A stretch of 64,000 bases of DNA from Oscillatoria princeps RMCB-10 (GTDB lineage Bacteria; Cyanobacteriota; Cyanobacteriia; Cyanobacteriales; Oscillatoriaceae). Below, piece after piece: positions 46,971 through 56,700 of this stretch; the stretch's first letter is position 1, and every line of letters starts with the position of its first letter. A program made the position numbers and the translations under genes. The notes under the pieces were generated by a model. That model was not told the origin of the DNA. It did not search any database and worked only from the letters and a program-made list of their open reading frames with translations. The stretch spans positions 147,406 to 211,405 of the forward strand of contig JAHHHT010000014.1 of assembly GCA_019359235.1 (NCBI GenBank), in the 5' to 3' direction.

Positions 46971-47007
46971 AGTAGGGTGCGTTCTCCAAGGGAGAACGCA
47001 CCCTACT
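46971..47007. terminator. 17-bp-stem hairpin after Uma2 gene
   Basis: AGTAGGGTGCGTTCTCC (46971-46987) pairs exactly with GGAGAACGCACCCTACT (46991-47007) around AAG. It lies 76 bp downstream of the Uma2 stop on the minus strand. It is related to hairpins at 28564-28598 and 50755-50779. Confidence 0.65.
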
Positions 47008-47083
47008 GCTGAAGCGATAAGAAACCGACTTTCTTTGGCTCTATCCGAAGAACTCCGGGTTCTGGTATTAGTTGACCGGCTCT

Positions 47084-47884
47084 CTAGGGTTCAATCCCTA
47101 AATCCCGCAGCCGCTGCGCTAATTCCTCAGCGCGTCGCTCTGCTTGTTCGGCTCGTTGCCGCTCCCTTTCAGCTTGCTGCAGGGCAGCTTCAGCTCGCTG
47201 CAGGGCAGCTTCAGCATCAGTCGGAATCCAGTTGCCTCGGGCGTCATACCAGCGCAACCAAAGCCGGTTGATACCTTGAAACTCTCCCTGCCACAACCCT
47301 AAGCCCAATTCTAGCGCCGGCATCCAAATCCTTGGCTCGGTCAGGTGCAATTCCTGGTAGCGACCAGATATCTGGGTAAAAGCGCGTAACTGGTTGCTGT
47401 AGCGATTAAACACTACATAGAAAGGCACGCGCAAAATCTGCTCGTAAACTTCCCACTTGGTTGGGGGCTGGTTAGCGCCGCGCTCGTCAAGCCCCAAGTC
47501 TTCTTTTTCGGTGCCGGGGGAAAGCAATTCCACCATCACAAAAGGGCTGACTGCTTCTTGCCAAATCACGTAACTCAAGCGCAAGTCTCGCCCGTCATAG
47601 AGCCTCGGCACTCCCAGCACGCCAAACCAATCCGGTCGTTTGTACCAGTTGGGGTGGCGGCTGTCGTAGTAGAGGTTCATATCGCTGCCGGTGAACACCC
47701 GATCTGGGGGATAGTTGGGGGGACGAAAGGTTAAACTGATCAGTTGGGGTTGAAGGTCATGAAATTCGTCAGGCAAACCAGGTTCCTCCGGATTTTCGCT
47801 AGGTAAATCGTACATGGTGGGCAGAATTTTCCTGGGAGAGCCGGGCGGATCTGTCTGCTCAATCGGGTACTTTACTGGAAACAT
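47084..47884 (-). CDS. Uma2-family (DUF820) predicted endonuclease with coiled-coil tail
   Basis: A 266-residue protein of the Uma2/DUF820 family, greatly expanded in cyanobacteria and related in fold to restriction endonucleases. The core contains GSDMNLYYDSRHPNWYKRPDW, LSYVIWQEAVSPFVMVELLS (the E-x-L/Q-S strand) and YVVFNRYSNQLRAF. The tail (about residues 226-262, AALQRAEAALQQAERERQRA) is a charged coiled coil typical of the longer members. These genes are generally scattered and mobile-like. A biological role has not been shown, and nuclease activity is only a fold-based inference. Confidence 0.9.
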   Translation of the reverse strand: MFPVKYPIEQTDPPGSPRKILPTMYDLPSENPEEPGLPDEFHDLQPQLISLTFRPPNYPPDRVFTGSDMNLYYDSRHPNWYKRPDWFGVLGVPRLYDGRDLRLSYVIWQEAVSPFVMVELLSPGTEKEDLGLDERGANQPPTKWEVYEQILRVPFYVVFNRYSNQLRAFTQISGRYQELHLTEPRIWMPALELGLGLWQGEFQGINRLWLRWYDARGNWIPTDAEAALQRAEAALQQAERERQRAEQAERRAEELAQRLRDLGIEP

Positions 47885-48042
47885 GTTACTCGCCTCAATG
47901 CCACTCTCTGGCGAAGGTTTTATCTTTCTATTTTAGCTGATAAATTCTGCTCCTGACCTCTGTCTTGCAAGAGGGCCGGCATCTCTGGCAACGCGATGCG
48001 GCCAAGGTGTATCCTTAAAGTGGTAGCTGAAGGACTAATAAT

Positions 48043-48279
48043 ATGGCTAAGATTAGCGTTGAAGAAGTCGGTGAGAACCTGCCGGCCATTTTGGAGCGGG
48101 TCGCGAGGGGAGAAGAAGTGCTCCTCGTACAGCAAGGGAAGATAGTAGCTCGGGTAGTTCCGCCTCTCAATGAGGAGCAGTGGCTAGCCAGCATGAGGGA
48201 ATTCCGAGCCTCTATTGATCTCAAGGGTGAGCCAATGAGCCAAACAGTGATCAAGCTACGGCAAGAGGAGCGCTATTAA
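48043..48279 (+). CDS. Phd/YefM-type antitoxin
   Basis: A 78-residue protein opening with the Phd/YefM signature MAKISVEEVGENLPAILERV followed by ARGEEVLLVQQGKIVARVVP, the small fold that binds DNA and neutralises a toxin. Its C-terminal helical part (about 42-78) would wrap the toxin. The stop codon overlaps the start of the following PIN-domain gene by one base (TAATG), so translation is coupled. It lies divergent from Uma2 with a short upstream region, and may autoregulate the pair as is usual for this family. Confidence 0.9.
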   Translation: MAKISVEEVGENLPAILERVARGEEVLLVQQGKIVARVVPPLNEEQWLASMREFRASIDLKGEPMSQTVIKLRQEERY

Positions 48280-48701
48280 TGTACCTAGATACCAGTGTCC
48301 TTGTTCCTTTCTACTTGCCAGAAGCCCTAAGTGACGCCGTTGAGCAATTACTGAGGACTGAGGCTCAGCGAGGGTTGAGCCAGCTGGTTGAGGTGGAACT
48401 GCTCTCAGCAGTGTCCCGCCGAGTGCGGATGGGGGAAATATCCCTGGAGCAAGCAAGACAGATAGCAGAACGGTTCCAAATCCATCTGGACAGCGGTTAC
48501 TATACCCGCATCCCCTTGCAGCCCCTCCATTACAGTCTGGCTCGCGAGTGGCTCAGCCGCTTCGATACGCCTCTGCGCACCCTAGATGCGCTGCACTTGG
48601 CCGTTGCCTCCTCTAACAACCTGCGTTTGGTCACGGCTGACGAAGGGCTCGCTCGCGCGGCTGAGGCTTTCGGAGTGGGAGTTCAGCTATTGACGCCATA
48701 A
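48279..48701 (+). CDS. vapC: VapC-type PIN-domain toxin
   Basis: A 140-residue PIN-domain ribonuclease. The four acidic residues expected in the Mg2+ site are present in sequence order: Asp4 (MYLDTSVLV), Glu in SQLVEVELLSAVSRR, Asp in TLDALHLAVA, and Asp in LVTADEGLARAA. It starts one base inside the antitoxin stop codon (ATG at 48279). VapC toxins cleave tRNA or rRNA, and the target here is unknown. It forms a complete two-gene module with the Phd-type antitoxin, which is a less common pairing than VapB-VapC. Confidence 0.9.
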   Translation: MYLDTSVLVPFYLPEALSDAVEQLLRTEAQRGLSQLVEVELLSAVSRRVRMGEISLEQARQIAERFQIHLDSGYYTRIPLQPLHYSLAREWLSRFDTPLRTLDALHLAVASSNNLRLVTADEGLARAAEAFGVGVQLLTP

Positions 48702-48846
48702 ATTTATTGCAGTCCCCCCCTGCAGTAGTCTAGATTAGGAGATTGTCTCTCATGTCCCCCGGTGCGGGACAGGCGTCCCGCGTGTCCCACCCGCGCCGCC
48801 CCACCCTTCCAGAGTGAGGGCGCTAATCCTTCCCATTTACTGCTTT

Positions 48847-49824
48847 ATGTCGCCAACTGTTTCCGCTCCCACACCCACCGTTCGCATCGGTTCCCGCAAA
48901 AGCCAACTCGCCCTGGTTCAAACCTACTGGGTGCGAGAACAGCTCCAGGAGCGCTTCCCGGAGCGCAGTTTTGAAGTCCACACCATGTCCACTCAGGGGG
49001 ACAAAATCCTCGATGTCGCTTTGGCCAAGATTGGCGATAAGGGGCTGTTTACCAAGGAGCTGGAGCTGGGAATGCTCAACAACGAGACGGACTTCGCCGT
49101 GCATTCCCTGAAAGATTTGCCCACCAATTTGCCGGAAGGGTTGGTGCTCGGATGCGTTACGGAACGGGAAAACCCCGCTGACGCCCTTGTGGTTCACGAA
49201 AAGCACCTCGACAAGCAGCTGGACACGCTGCCGGCGGGCGCTGTGGTGGGCACTTCTTCGCTGCGACGCCTCGCCCAGCTGCGCCACCACTTCCCCCACC
49301 TGGAGTTTAAGGATGTCCGGGGGAACCTGAACACGCGGCTGGCAAAATTGGATGCCGGTGAGTACGACGCCCTGATTTTGGCGTATGCCGGCTTGCACCG
49401 GCTCGAAATGAGCGATCGCATCCATCAGGTCATCCCGCCGGAAATCTCCCTGCACGCCGTCGGACAGGGTGCCCTGGGCATCGAGTGCCGCGCCGGCGAC
49501 ACGGAAACCCTCAATCTGATTAAATCGCTGGAACACACCCCCACCGCCCAGCGCTGCTATGCGGAACGCGCTTTCTTGCGCACACTTGAAGGCGGCTGTC
49601 AAGTTCCTATTGGGGTGAACACTCACATTGAAGGGGAGCAGCTGACTTTAACCGGCATGGTTGCCAGTCTGGATGGCAAGCGAGTGGTCAAAGATAGCGT
49701 CACCGGCGCGGCTGAGAGCGCTGAGCAGCTGGGTGTGGAGCTCGCGAGCCGGTTGCGGCAAATGGGTGCCCAGGAAATTTTGGATGAAATCTTCGCCCAA
49801 ATCCAGCGGAGCGAGCGATTTTAG
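48847..49824 (+). CDS. hemC: Hydroxymethylbilane synthase (porphobilinogen deaminase)
   Basis: A 325-residue enzyme that links four porphobilinogen units into hydroxymethylbilane, feeding haem, chlorophyll and bilin synthesis. Family motifs are clear: [14 protein letters not shown] near the N-terminus, [28 protein letters not shown], and the dipyrromethane cofactor attachment Cys251 in [11 protein letters not shown]. The frame is open from a GTG at 48814, but ATG 48847 gives the expected start. It is probably transcribed separately from the toxin-antitoxin pair, as no shared spacing is seen. Confidence 0.97.
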   Translation: MSPTVSAPTPTVRIGSRKSQLALVQTYWVREQLQERFPERSFEVHTMSTQGDKILDVALAKIGDKGLFTKELELGMLNNETDFAVHSLKDLPTNLPEGLVLGCVTERENPADALVVHEKHLDKQLDTLPAGAVVGTSSLRRLAQLRHHFPHLEFKDVRGNLNTRLAKLDAGEYDALILAYAGLHRLEMSDRIHQVIPPEISLHAVGQGALGIECRAGDTETLNLIKSLEHTPTAQRCYAERAFLRTLEGGCQVPIGVNTHIEGEQLTLTGMVASLDGKRVVKDSVTGAAESAEQLGVELASRLRQMGAQEILDEIFAQIQRSERF

Positions 49825-49947
49825 ATTTTAGATTTTGGATTTTCGATTGGGTTCCTGATCGGAGCTAGATTCGGTCGAATCTCACCAGTAGCTCAATTGT
49901 TTAAAAACCGCAGATGAACGCAGATGAACGCAGATATAGCCTAGCGT

Positions 49948-49981
49948 AGAAACCGGGTAACTTCGGCGAAACCCGGTTTCT
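49948..49981. repeat. AGAAACCGGGT...ACCCGGTTTCT hairpin
   Basis: An imperfect member of the palindrome family lying between hemC and the muramidase gene. It is flanked by GCAGATGAACGCAGATGAAC direct repeats (about 49911-49935), a short unit also found near 28630-28670 in inverse orientation. Confidence 0.75.
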
Positions 49982-50032
49982 GCCCACAGGGAAAGCGTTC
50001 ATCTGGGGATATGAAAATCCAAAATCTAGGAT

Positions 50033-50746
50033 ATGATTGAATCACTCGATCAGTTTAAAACAGCGCTGCAGTTCACCCTGCAGTGGGAAGGGGGCGCAAC
50101 CCCTAACGGTGCGGTGAATCGCGGCATCACGCAAGTTACCTACGATACCTATCGCAAACGGAAAGGTTTGCCTCAGCAGTCGGTGCTGAAAATTACGGAT
50201 GCTGAAGTTGAGGATATTTACTATAATGATTACTGGAAAGCTGCCAAAGCGGATACGATGTGTCTGCCGTTAGCAATCGTTCACTTTGACAGCGCTGTGA
50301 ATTTTGGCCTCACCGGCTGCGTTAAACTCTTGCAAGAAGCGCTGGGCACTTTGCCCGCAGACGGCAAATTTGGCCCCAAAACAGTGGCAGCGCTGGAGAA
50401 AAAAAACAATCTGGAAACTGCGAAGCGTTACTGTCAAGCTCGCATCGATGCTCGTCACGAGAGAGTTAAGAAAACCCCCAGCGACAGCCGATATCTTAAG
50501 GGATGGCTGAGGCGGGATAATGATTTGCTGCAGCTGATCAGTCAGCCGGCTGGCGAACTTTCTCCCAAACCGGATGCGGGGAAAAATGAAGAGGGGAGCA
50601 AGGACTCATCCCCAGCGCCGGTGACGGATTCATCTCCCCCACCCTCGGGTGTGAGTGCTGAAAATAAGGAGAAGATTGTCGAGAAATTAGAGCGGGCAAT
50701 CAGTTTGCTGCAAGAAATCGCTGCGATTTTAAAGCAGTCTCAGTAA
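50033..50746 (+). CDS. GH108-type N-acetylmuramidase with peptidoglycan-binding domain
   Basis: A 237-residue predicted lysozyme. The glycoside hydrolase 108 domain opens with FTLQWEGGATPNGAVNRGIT, in which Glu19 of the EGG motif is the likely catalytic acid. DAVE-type helices follow (DAEVEDIYYNDYWKAA). A peptidoglycan-binding part (about 95-160) contains TGCVKLLQEALGTLPADGKF. The C-terminal about 70 residues are Pro/Ser-rich and end with a charged helix (KIVEKLERAISLLQEIAAIL). There is no signal peptide, so export would need a holin or another route, as in phage lysozymes. No other phage gene is nearby. Confidence 0.88.
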   Translation: MIESLDQFKTALQFTLQWEGGATPNGAVNRGITQVTYDTYRKRKGLPQQSVLKITDAEVEDIYYNDYWKAAKADTMCLPLAIVHFDSAVNFGLTGCVKLLQEALGTLPADGKFGPKTVAALEKKNNLETAKRYCQARIDARHERVKKTPSDSRYLKGWLRRDNDLLQLISQPAGELSPKPDAGKNEEGSKDSSPAPVTDSSPPPSGVSAENKEKIVEKLERAISLLQEIAAILKQSQ

Positions 50747-50754
50747 CTTGTAGG

Positions 50755-50779
50755 GTGCGTTCCGCTTCGCGGAACGCAC
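50755..50779. terminator. Bidirectional terminator-like hairpin
   Basis: GTGCGTTCCGC (50755-50765) pairs perfectly with GCGGAACGCAC (50769-50779) around TTC. It lies in the 49-bp gap between the convergent muramidase and TPS-CHAT genes, where it can serve both strands. No T tract follows on the plus strand. Confidence 0.7.
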
Positions 50780-50795
50780 ACACTCAAATTTCATA

Positions 50796-53700
50796 TTACC
50801 ACGGACTGCCAATCATGGTAAAGCCAGACCAATAATAGGGATGCTTGAGATTGTGGGTGCCTTCCTTGAGCAATTCTGCCGGCAGCGCCACACCGGCATG
50901 ACTTTTGCTCCCAAGCAAAACACCCCCTTCTATCCGCACTTCGCCCCGAATCATCGCCAGTTGCGCTTGACGCAGCGCCTCCGCTTTAATCTTGGCATCA
51001 CTCAGGTGCTGGTAAAACTCCGTCATCAGTCCCAAAGTGCCGGCATCGCTAACGTACCACAAACTGGCGACGGCTGTCTTGACTCCCGCCGCGACTGCGA
51101 AACCGGCAAACCCCAACTCCGCTTTTTCATCCCCTATTGCAGTGCGACAGGCAGACAGCACTAGCAACTCCACCGGCGGATTGTTCAGGCGAAGGTTGCG
51201 CAGCTCATCCAGGTGCAGTTTTTCGTCCCACAGCTGAATGTAAGAATTGCTGATGTGTCCGGGGAGAAATTGGCCATGAGTTGCCAGGTGAATCATCGGA
51301 TAGGGAGAATTATAGCGCTCTCCTATCAGGTTGTTTCGGGTGAAGTCCTGATTCAAGAACGCTTTGCCTTGCCACACATGTCTCGTAATTTCAGACAGCT
51401 CCACCGGCACGGCAGGCAAAGACTTCTGATCTGCAAATTCAGACGCCCCCATTGCCAGGACTTGTTTCCCCTGGATCGGCTGGTAGCGGGTGTCCATCAA
51501 GCTGACGCTGGGGATGAGGGCGAGACTGTATTTTTCCACGAGAAACTGTTGGCCATTGTGCAGCGCCGCCACCGGCACCCCGCGCAACCCCGCATCCATA
51601 CTGAACAGCAGGGTGTCAATTTTAGCGGCTTGCAATTCCGGCTCGATTGGGGCAATCAGCCACTTATAGAGCTGCTGTGCCGGTTGCAAATAGCTGTCGG
51701 TGTTCCGTTTGCGGACGTCTGTGATTTCCTCGCGAAAATCCCGGACTGCAAGCACCAGTTCCTCCCGCCCGACTGCTGGCACAGTCTTGCGAATAAAATT
51801 GCCTTCAGGCGTGAGCAGCACCACTTCCACTTGGTCAGGAAGCGCTGTGACATATATGATAGCAGAGCGGGTGCCGGTTTGGGAAACAATCGTTGCCAAA
51901 GCGTCTCGGATACTTTGTGTGGCGGTCAGCTGGTTAGAGATATCTTCGCCGAAGTAGTTGGCAAATTCTCGCTCGCGGCTTTGCTCTAACTGTGCGATGG
52001 CTTCAGCTGAATTCACTGCCAGCGGGCTGGTGTTTAGCACATTCAGACTGGCTGCGATCTGTTGGGCGCTGTTGCTGAATGTGGTATTGTTATTGTCGGC
52101 GGTGGGAGTTGGGCGGCCCGATACGTTAGGGTTGATGCTGCTATCATAACTCACCGAATTATTTAAGGTATTAGACAGCACCGGCTGAGTTTCGGTTGCG
52201 TCAGGCACCGGCACGGGGAAAGCGGGAGCGGAAACCGGCACCGGCACGGGGTTAACGCCCGCATTGATATTCACTTCCCCCGTATCCGTGCGGATTTCAC
52301 CCGTGTTAATTTGTCCGCTGGCGCTCGTGAGGTTGATATCCCCACTGCCTTGAGTGCCGGTGGAGGTGAGATTGCCGGTGTTTATGTTACCAACTGCTGT
52401 GTTGGTGAGGTCGCCGGCAGTTCCGCCAAGAGCGCTGGAGGTTTGATTGCCGGTGTTTATGTTGCCACCGGCAGTGTTGCTGATATTGCCGGAATTGCCA
52501 TTCGTGGCGCTGGTGGTTTGATTGCCGGCTGTCACATTCCCACCGGCAGTGTTGGTGATATTGCCGGAATTGCCATTCGTGGCGCTGGTGGTTTGATTGC
52601 CGGCGGTCACATCAGAGCCGGCAGTGTTGGTGATATTGCCGGAATTGCCATTCGTGGCGCTGGTGGTTTGATTGCCGGCGGTCACATTCCCCAAGGCAGT
52701 GTTGGTGATATTGCCAGAATTGCCATTTGCGGAGCTTGTGGTTTGATTGCCGGGGGTCAGATCGGAACCGGCACTGTTGCTAATATTGCCGGAGTCACCC
52801 TCAGCGGTGCTTGTGGTCTGGTCGCCGGCAGTCACATCAGAACCGCCAGTGTTGCTGATATTGCCAGAATTGCCATTTGCGGTGCTTGTGGTTTGGTCGC
52901 CGGTGCTGATGTCCTCACCGGCTGACACGCCAATATTGCCAGAATCCCCCTCATCCGTGCGAGACTGGATATTCAGAGTCGTGACGTTTTCGCCGGCACT
53001 CACTTGAATATTCCCCGCGCCCAAGTTGCCGATGGAGTCCAAGTTGCCTGCCGCAATGTTATTGCCATTGATGGTGATATTACCGCTGGGCCCGTTTCCC
53101 GCTTGCGTTGTGATAGAATTTGTCGTGACGTTATTGCTGTCGCTCGTGACAGTAATGTCCCCACTTTCGGTGCTGCCATAGGAGGTGATGTTACCGGCTA
53201 GGGTAATCCTCCCCGGACTCGATAGGGTGATATCGCCCGCAGTACCACTGGTAGAATAAGTGTCGAGAGTGCCGCTGACATTGATACTATTGGGGCTGTC
53301 GCTGCGGACGCTAATATTGCCGCCGCGCGATGGGCCTTCGGAGCGGATGGTAGCGATTTCGACGTGTCCGGCTGCATTGATGGTAACATTGCCTGCAGCA
53401 CCCCCAGAAGACATTGTATTGAGTGCGCCGGCGCTGGTATCTACCCCACCGCCGCTGCTTTCGATGGTGATGTTTCCGCCGGTGGCAATGCTCCCCTCAA
53501 GTGGGGTGAAGTTCAGCGCACAGCCACTAAAACCGCACATCTGTTCAGCTTGAAACCCCGCCCTTGACTCAATTTGTCCTGTCTTAATATTCCCAGAAGC
53601 TGTCAGGGTGACTGAACCCGCACTCCCCTGAGTTGAATAAGAGGATAGTGTGCTAGAAAAGACAATCCCACCGGCACTGCTATTGATAGCGATATCCCCC

Positions 53701-56700
53701 CCACTGCCAGTGCCATTAGAATACGACCAGATGTCACCTGTTTTAATATCCCCAGAAGCGCTCAGGGTGACAGAACCCCCATTCCCCTCATTGGATCTGG
53801 AAGATAGCCTGCCACCGGCAGTGTCAATGCCACCGTCGCTGCTCTTGATTTCGATATTCCCCCCACTGCCGCTGTCTGAAATCGACTCGATATCACTTGT
53901 CTTAATATCCCCAACAGCCGTTAGGAGAACAGAACCCCCCTTCTCCCTATTTGAAGTAGAGCGTAGCTGTGCTTCAGAAGTATCAATGCCACCGGTACGG
54001 CTGTTGAGGGCGATCTTCCCCCCAGTGCCGGTGCCATTACAATACGACCAGATGTTACGTGTTTTAATATCTCCAAAAGCCGTCAGGGTGACAGAACCCC
54101 CATTTCCCGCTTCTGAATAAGAGGATAGCATACCGGAGGCAGTATTAATGCCACCGGCACTGCTGTTGAGGGCCATATTACCTCCAGTGCCGGTGCCATT
54201 AGAATTCGACCTGATATCACCTGTCTTAATATCCCCAGAAGCCGTCAGGGTGACAGAACCTCCATTTCCCTGTGCGGAGGTGGAGTTGAGAGTGGTGGCG
54301 GTGGTATCAATGCCACCGCCGGTGCTATTTAAGGTGATATTTCCCGAATTACCAGAAAATGGACTGACAGTGCTCACCTGCTCCGCAACCGTGATGTCAC
54401 CGGCAGCGCGGAGCGAAACCTCTCCCCCACCTGACGTTATAATCCCTATAGGCTGATCGGTAGCGCCACCCACCGTCACTCCCCCCGCTGGAGACTCGAA
54501 AAACGCCCCCCCACTTCCTGCGCTTGCCTGTAAATTGCTGACGCTGATGCGCAGCGGTCCTGCAGGCAGCCCAATGCTGCCTGCGCCTAATGTTTCTGTC
54601 TGGAATAAAGCACTGCCGGCGGTAATTAACGAGTCGGCTGAGCTGCGCAGGATATTCCCCGCTGCGGCATTGACGGTGAGAGAGCCTGCCGTGTTTATAT
54701 TGTTCAGGGTGATATTGCCCACTTCTCCCAGCTGGCCCAATTCTATGGCAATATTGCCGCTGCCGGCGTTCAGCGTCGCGCCCGGTGCCATTGTCACCGA
54801 ACCGACACCCGATTCGCGATAAGTCGGGTTAGCGCCGTTATAGTTCCCTCGCAAGGTAATATTGCCGTTCCCGCCTGAGGTGTCGATGTCGGCGTTTATG
54901 TTGATGCTGCGACCGGCATTGAGTTCTAAATTGGCAATTGAGCTGCTTTTAATGGGTTCGCTGACGGTAATGTCGTTGTGAGCGTTCAGGGTGACATCCC
55001 CGGCAACAGCGCTAATATTGCTGGCACTGGCAGTGACACTGGCATCTGAACTCGTGTTGAAGGCATCATCTTTGCCAGAAGCGTCAATTGTGATATTCTT
55101 GGAAACGCTCAAGCTCCCTGCCGATATGCTGCCGGCGTAAGCATTTATGGACACAGCCCCTGGAGTGCTATTTTTTGAAGTGGAAGAGGAGTCAAAGAAT
55201 CCCCGGTTGATGATGTCACTCAAGTTGCTGGTAATGGTAATGTCCCCCCCCCGCAAGAAGCCAAACGATTTGATATCGCCGGTTAAGATTATACCACTGG
55301 CACTCAGGGAAACAGAACCGCCATTCCCCTGTTGTGAAGAAGAGTCTAGCTCGCCACCGGCAGTATCAATGGCACCGGCACTGCTCTTGAGAGTGATATT
55401 CCCGCCACTGCTGGCGTATGAAGCCGACCAGATGTAACCTGTCTTAATATTCCCAAAAGCTGTCAGGGTGACAGCACTGCCATTCCTCTCCCTTGAAAAA
55501 GTTTCTAGCCAGCCACTGGCGGTGTCAATCCCACCGGCACTGCTGTTGAGGGTGATATCCCCCGCCTGCAACAGCGCATACGACCGGATCGCACCCGTCT
55601 TAATATCCCCATGAGCCGTCAGGGTGACAGAACCGCCTTTTTCCTCACCTGTAAAAATAGTAGAGACATTCCACGCATTTGAAAAAGAGGTTATCGCTCC
55701 AATAGAAGTGTCAATCGCACCGGCACTGCTATTGAGTGCGATCTTCCCCCCACCGTTCATTTGCGAACTCGAATTGATGTTACCGGTCTTAATATCCCCA
55801 GAAGCTGTCAGGGTGACAGAACCGCCATTCCCCTTTTGTGAAGAAGTGTCTAGCCCGCCACGGCTGGTATCAAAAGGGTTTACCCCGCCAGTGGTTGCAT
55901 CAATGCCACCGGCACGGCTAGTGAGGGTGATATTCCCCCCCGTGACGGAATTAAGCAACATCTTTGTATCTATGAGTGCATCACCTGAATACGATTGGAT
56001 CGAAGCTGTCTTAATATCCCCAAAAGCGCTCAGGGTGACTGAACCCCCATCACTCTTCAATGAATAAGCGGACAGACTGCCGCGACGGGTATCAATGGCA
56101 CCGCTGCGACTTTCTAGGGTGATATTCCCTCCCGTACCGCTGCCGCCCCGGTCGCCGTCCTCTTGCAACTCTTGAGCGCCAATCGGCTCGCTCACAGGGA
56201 AGTCCCCTAGAACTATGTCTGGATACGGAAAACTGCTTTTCCCCGATGCCGATGAAATCGCACCTGTTACAATGTCTAGTTGCGCCGTCAGGGTGATATT
56301 TCCCCCATTCCCATTATAAGAACTGGCGTCCAGTTTGCCAGCACTCGTATTAATCCGACCGGCACTGCTGTTGAGAGTTATATCCCCCCCTCTGCCGGTG
56401 ACTGACAGGGGCGGCGACACTGAACCTATCTGAACAGAACCATCTGAGATGCCTGCACTTGTATTCATCCCACCGCCACTGCTATTGATGGGAATTATAT
56501 CCCCCCCTGTGCTGGTGTCCGACACAGGCGGCGGAGGCGACACAGGCGGCGGAGGCGGCGGAGGCGACACAGGCGGCGGAGGCGGCGGAGGCGGCGGAGG
56601 CGGCAGCACGGTGCCGGTTTGAATACCCCCAGAATCACCTGTGATGCCGGCACTCGTATCAATCCCTCCGTCAGAGCTATTGATGGAAATTATACCCCCG

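Larger units (their letters stand above)
46590..47083. other. Intergenic region with MITE-like copy 3 and a strong hairpin
   Basis: Runs from the start of the hypothetical gene to the end of the Uma2 gene. It contains upstream sequence, the MITE-like element 46796-46932 and the 17-bp-stem hairpin 46971-47007. I see no gene. Confidence 0.65.

Noticed and set aside
50033..50746. Prophage remnant around the GH108 lysozyme
   Set aside because: No holin, tail, integrase or attachment site is nearby, and the flanking genes are hemC and the TPS-CHAT exoprotein. A single muramidase does not support a prophage.
52380..52960. CRISPR-like array
   Set aside because: The 75-bp units are direct coding repeats in frame within the exoprotein, without unique spacers.
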